Positions 61,318 through 64,000 of a stretch of 64,000 bases of DNA are shown here, piece by piece. This stretch comes from Sipunculus nudus. Lineage: Eukaryota; Annelida; Sipuncula; Golfingiida; Sipunculidae. The notes below the pieces were generated by a model. It saw only the letters and a list, made by a program, of their open reading frames with translations, did not search any database and had not been told where the DNA came from. Position numbers and translations under genes: made by a program. Numbering within the stretch: the stretch's first letter is position 1; each line of letters opens with the position of its first letter. Location of the stretch: assembly GCA_026874595.1 (NCBI GenBank), contig CM049311.1, positions 31,765,176-31,829,175 on the forward strand, written 5' to 3'.

Positions 61318-64000
61318 CGACGCCATGTTGGCTATCAAGTCAAAGCCCACACCTCTGGCTGTCCGGCCCATGGGATGTGAGGGCGGAATAGACGGGCTGT
61401 CGATCGGCGGGAAAGACGACCTTGAAAAAACGATGGTTGTGACCCGTTGGGGGCCATATAAGCGATGTTCCCAATATTTTTGGCCTTTTCTAGATAATTG
61501 CGGGCCGCTGCTCTAAAACGGCTTTTTGTGCCGCTCTAATAATTATTGGGCCGGACAGCCAGAGTTTGGGCTTTGACTTGATACCCAACATGGCGTCGAA
61601 AAAACGATAGTTAGCGGGCCTGCGGCGGTCAGAATAGCGAGGTGTGTTTTTCTGGCTTCTATGGGAAGTTTGGCGAATATCAAAATGGCGCACTACTCTG
61701 AAACGGCTCTTTGTGCTGCTCTAGTTATTATTGGATGTGAAGGCGGGATGGGCGAAGTATCAAATGGTATGCAAGGTGACCTTGAAAAACCGATAGTTTG
61801 GCTCTGGGGGCCGTTAAAGCATCGATTTGTGCCCTATTTTCGGCGAATATCAAAATGGAGTCCTGCTCTGAAACGGCCGTTTGTGCCGCTCTAATTATCA
61901 TGGGATGTGAGGGCGGAATAGACGGGCCGTCGATCGGCGGGACAGACGACCTCGAAAAAACGATGGTTGTGACCCATGGGGGGCCGTATAAGCGATGTTC
62001 CCAATATTTTTGGCATTTTCTAGATAATTGCGGACCGCTGCTCTAAAACGGCTTTTTGTGCCGCTCTAATAATTATCGGGCCGGACAGCCAAAGGTGTGG
62101 GCTTTGACTTGATACCCAACATGGCGTCGATAAAACGATAGTTAGCGGGCCTGCGGCGGCCAGAATAGCAAGGTGTGTGTTATTTTGGCTTCTATGGGAA
62201 GATTGGCGAATATCCAAATGGTGCACTGCTCTGAAACGTCTCTTTGTGCCGCTCTAGTTATTATTGGATGTGAAGGCGGGATGGGCGAGGTTTCGAATGG
62301 TATGCAAGGTGACCTTGAAATAACGAAAGTTGGGCTCTGGGGGCCGTCAAGCATAGCGAGGTGTGTGTTTTTTCTGGCTTCTGTTAAAAGATTGGCGAAT
62401 ATCCAAATGGCGCACTGCTCTGAAACGGCTCTTTGTGCCGCTCTAGTTATTATTGGAAGTCGGGATGGGCGAGGTATCGAATGGTATGCAAGGTGACCTT
62501 GAAAAAACGATAGTTTGGCTTTGGGGGACGCCAAAGCAGCGATTTGTGCCCTATTTTCGGCGAATATCAAAATGGAGGCCTGCTCTGAAACGGCCGTTTG
62601 TGCCGCTCTAATTATTATTGTATGTTGGGCGGAGTGGATGGGCTGTCGATCGGTTGCAAACACGACCTTGAAAAAACGATGGTTGTGACCCGTGGGGGGC
62701 CGTATAAGCGATGTTCCCAATATTTTTGGCCTTCCGAGATATTGGTATACAAAGTGGCCTTGAAAAAACGATAGTTTGGCTCTGGGGGCCGTCAAAGCAG
62801 CGATTTCTGCCGTATTTCGGCGAATATCAAAATGGAGGCCTGCTCTGAAACGGCCGTTTGTGCCGCTCTAATTATTATTGTACGTGAGGGAGGAGTGGAC
62901 GGGCCGTCGATCGGTGGGAAAGGCGACCTTGGAAAAACGATGGTTGTGGCCCGTGGGGGCCGTATAAGTGATGTTCCCAATATTTTTGGCCTTTTCGAGA
63001 TAATGGCGGGCCGCTGCTCTAAAACGGCTTTTTGTTCCGCTCTAATAATTATTGGACCGGACAGCCAGAGGTTTGGGCTATGACTTGCTACCTAACATGG
63101 CGTCGAAAAAAACGATAGTTAGCGGGCCTGCGGCGGCCAGAATAGCGAGGTGTGTGTTTTTCTGGCTTCTATGGAAAGATTGGCGAATATCCAAAAGGCG
63201 CACTGCTCTGAAACGTCTCTTTGTGCGCTCTAGTTATTATTGGATGTGAAGGCGGGGTGGGCGAGGTATCGAATGGTATGCAAGGTGACCTTGAAAAAAA
63301 AAACGAAAAATTGGGCTCTGGGGACGTTAAAGCAGCGAATTGTGCCCTATTTTCGGCGAATATCAAAATCGAGGCCTGCTCTGAAACGGCCGTTTGTGCC
63401 GCTCTAATTATCATGGGATGTGAGGCTGCAGTGGACGGGCTGTCAATCGATGGGAAAACCGACCCTGAAAAAACGATGGTTGTGACCCAAGAGGGCCGTA
63501 TAAGCGATGTTCCCAATATTTTTGGCCTTTTCGAGATAATGGCGGGCCGCTGCTCATAAACGGCTTTTTGTGCCGCTCTAATAAATATTGGGCCGGACAG
63601 CCAGAGGTGTGGGCTTTGACTTGATACCCAACATGGCGTTGAAAAAAATAATGGTAAGCGGGCCTGCGGCGGCCAGAATAGCAAGGTGTGTGTTTTTCTG
63701 ACTTCTATTAAAAGATTGGCGCGAATATCCAAAAGGCGCACTGCTCTGAAACGGCTCTTTGCGCCGCTCTAGTTATTATTGGATGTGAAGGCGGGATGGG
63801 CGAGGTATCGAATGCTATGCAAGGTGACCTTGAGAATACGATAGTTGGGCTCTGGGGGCCGTTTAAGCAGCGATTTGTGCCCTATTTTCGAAGAATATGA
63901 AAATGGAGTCCTGCTCTGAAACGGCTGTTTGTGCCGCTCTAATTATGATCGGGTTGGAAAACGAAGGGCGTGTGGTTAAAGTTCATACCCAAACATGATG
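61318..64000 (+). repeat. 175-bp satellite in higher-order repeats
   Basis: The core CTCTGAAACGGC(T/C).TTTGTGCCGC recurs at about 61510, 61695, 61867, 62041, 62229, 62419, 62582, 62844, 63019, 63205, 63378, 63553, 63745 and 63917. Three monomer types are told apart by what follows (TAATAATTATTGGGCC, TAGTTATTATTGGATG, TAATTATCATGGGATG). They cycle in a set order of about 530-540 bp, with an irregular block at 62229-62844. The first 50 bases are inverted relative to the rest. Long ORFs on both strands (up to 217 codons) result from the period and are not genes. The array leaves the window. Confidence 0.85.

Noticed and set aside
62142-63741. Long minus-strand ORFs of 217 and 190 codons
   Set aside because: They lie in the 175-bp satellite. 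Both strands and several frames stay open periodically and the peptides repeat with the monomers.

Overview
The window looks like animal nuclear DNA, most likely from a marine invertebrate. It has spliced genes with GT..AG introns, large non-coding spaces, and a very high load of interspersed repeats with rulers of CTGT/CCGT, AAT and TA. A mollusc or other lophotrochozoan fits best, but an ambulacrarian or amphioxus cannot be excluded. No rRNA, tRNA, CRISPR or prokaryotic operon was seen.

Two genes look intact. At 17570-18499 (minus) a single-exon ORF encodes a 309-residue type II membrane protein with a DxD-type glycosyltransferase core. At 46509-54654 (minus) three exons join in frame to a 906-residue, 12-membrane-segment Patched-domain (RND/sterol-sensing) protein. 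All four of its splice sites can be read, and a possible untranslated first exon lies near 59155.

The most unusual locus is 1681-8108. Two inverted arms of roughly 310 bp enclose a decayed, intron-containing gene (2315-7397). It encodes two zinc-binding modules, a large central domain, a predicted PIN/FEN-like nuclease domain and an acidic tail. The family is familiar to me only as uncharacterised invertebrate proteins. The inverted arms suggest it is cargo or transposase of an undescribed DNA transposon class.

Most of the rest is non-autonomous mobile DNA. Several families have rolling-circle (Helitron/Helentron-like) hallmarks, meaning a 3' hairpin followed by CTAG or CTTG and then T, with internal tandem units of 147-340 bp: 10430-13932, 24601-25510, 26786-29109, 29491-31102, 49398-49959. 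The copy pair at 10430-13932 sits inside an element with 123-bp perfect terminal inverted repeats and a 7-bp target duplication (10285-14063). Other families carry a GTCCGTCC/GGACGGAC run and an AGCTCAGATGACT hairpin (8510-9540, 25860-26615, 31103-33425, 34680-36065, and inverted at 38160-40670). The right edge (61371-64000) is a 175-bp satellite in three-monomer higher-order repeats that runs out of the window. Long C/G homopolymers are frequent throughout.

The two host genes appear independent of each other. The repeats fill their introns and flanks and account for nearly all other long ORFs.
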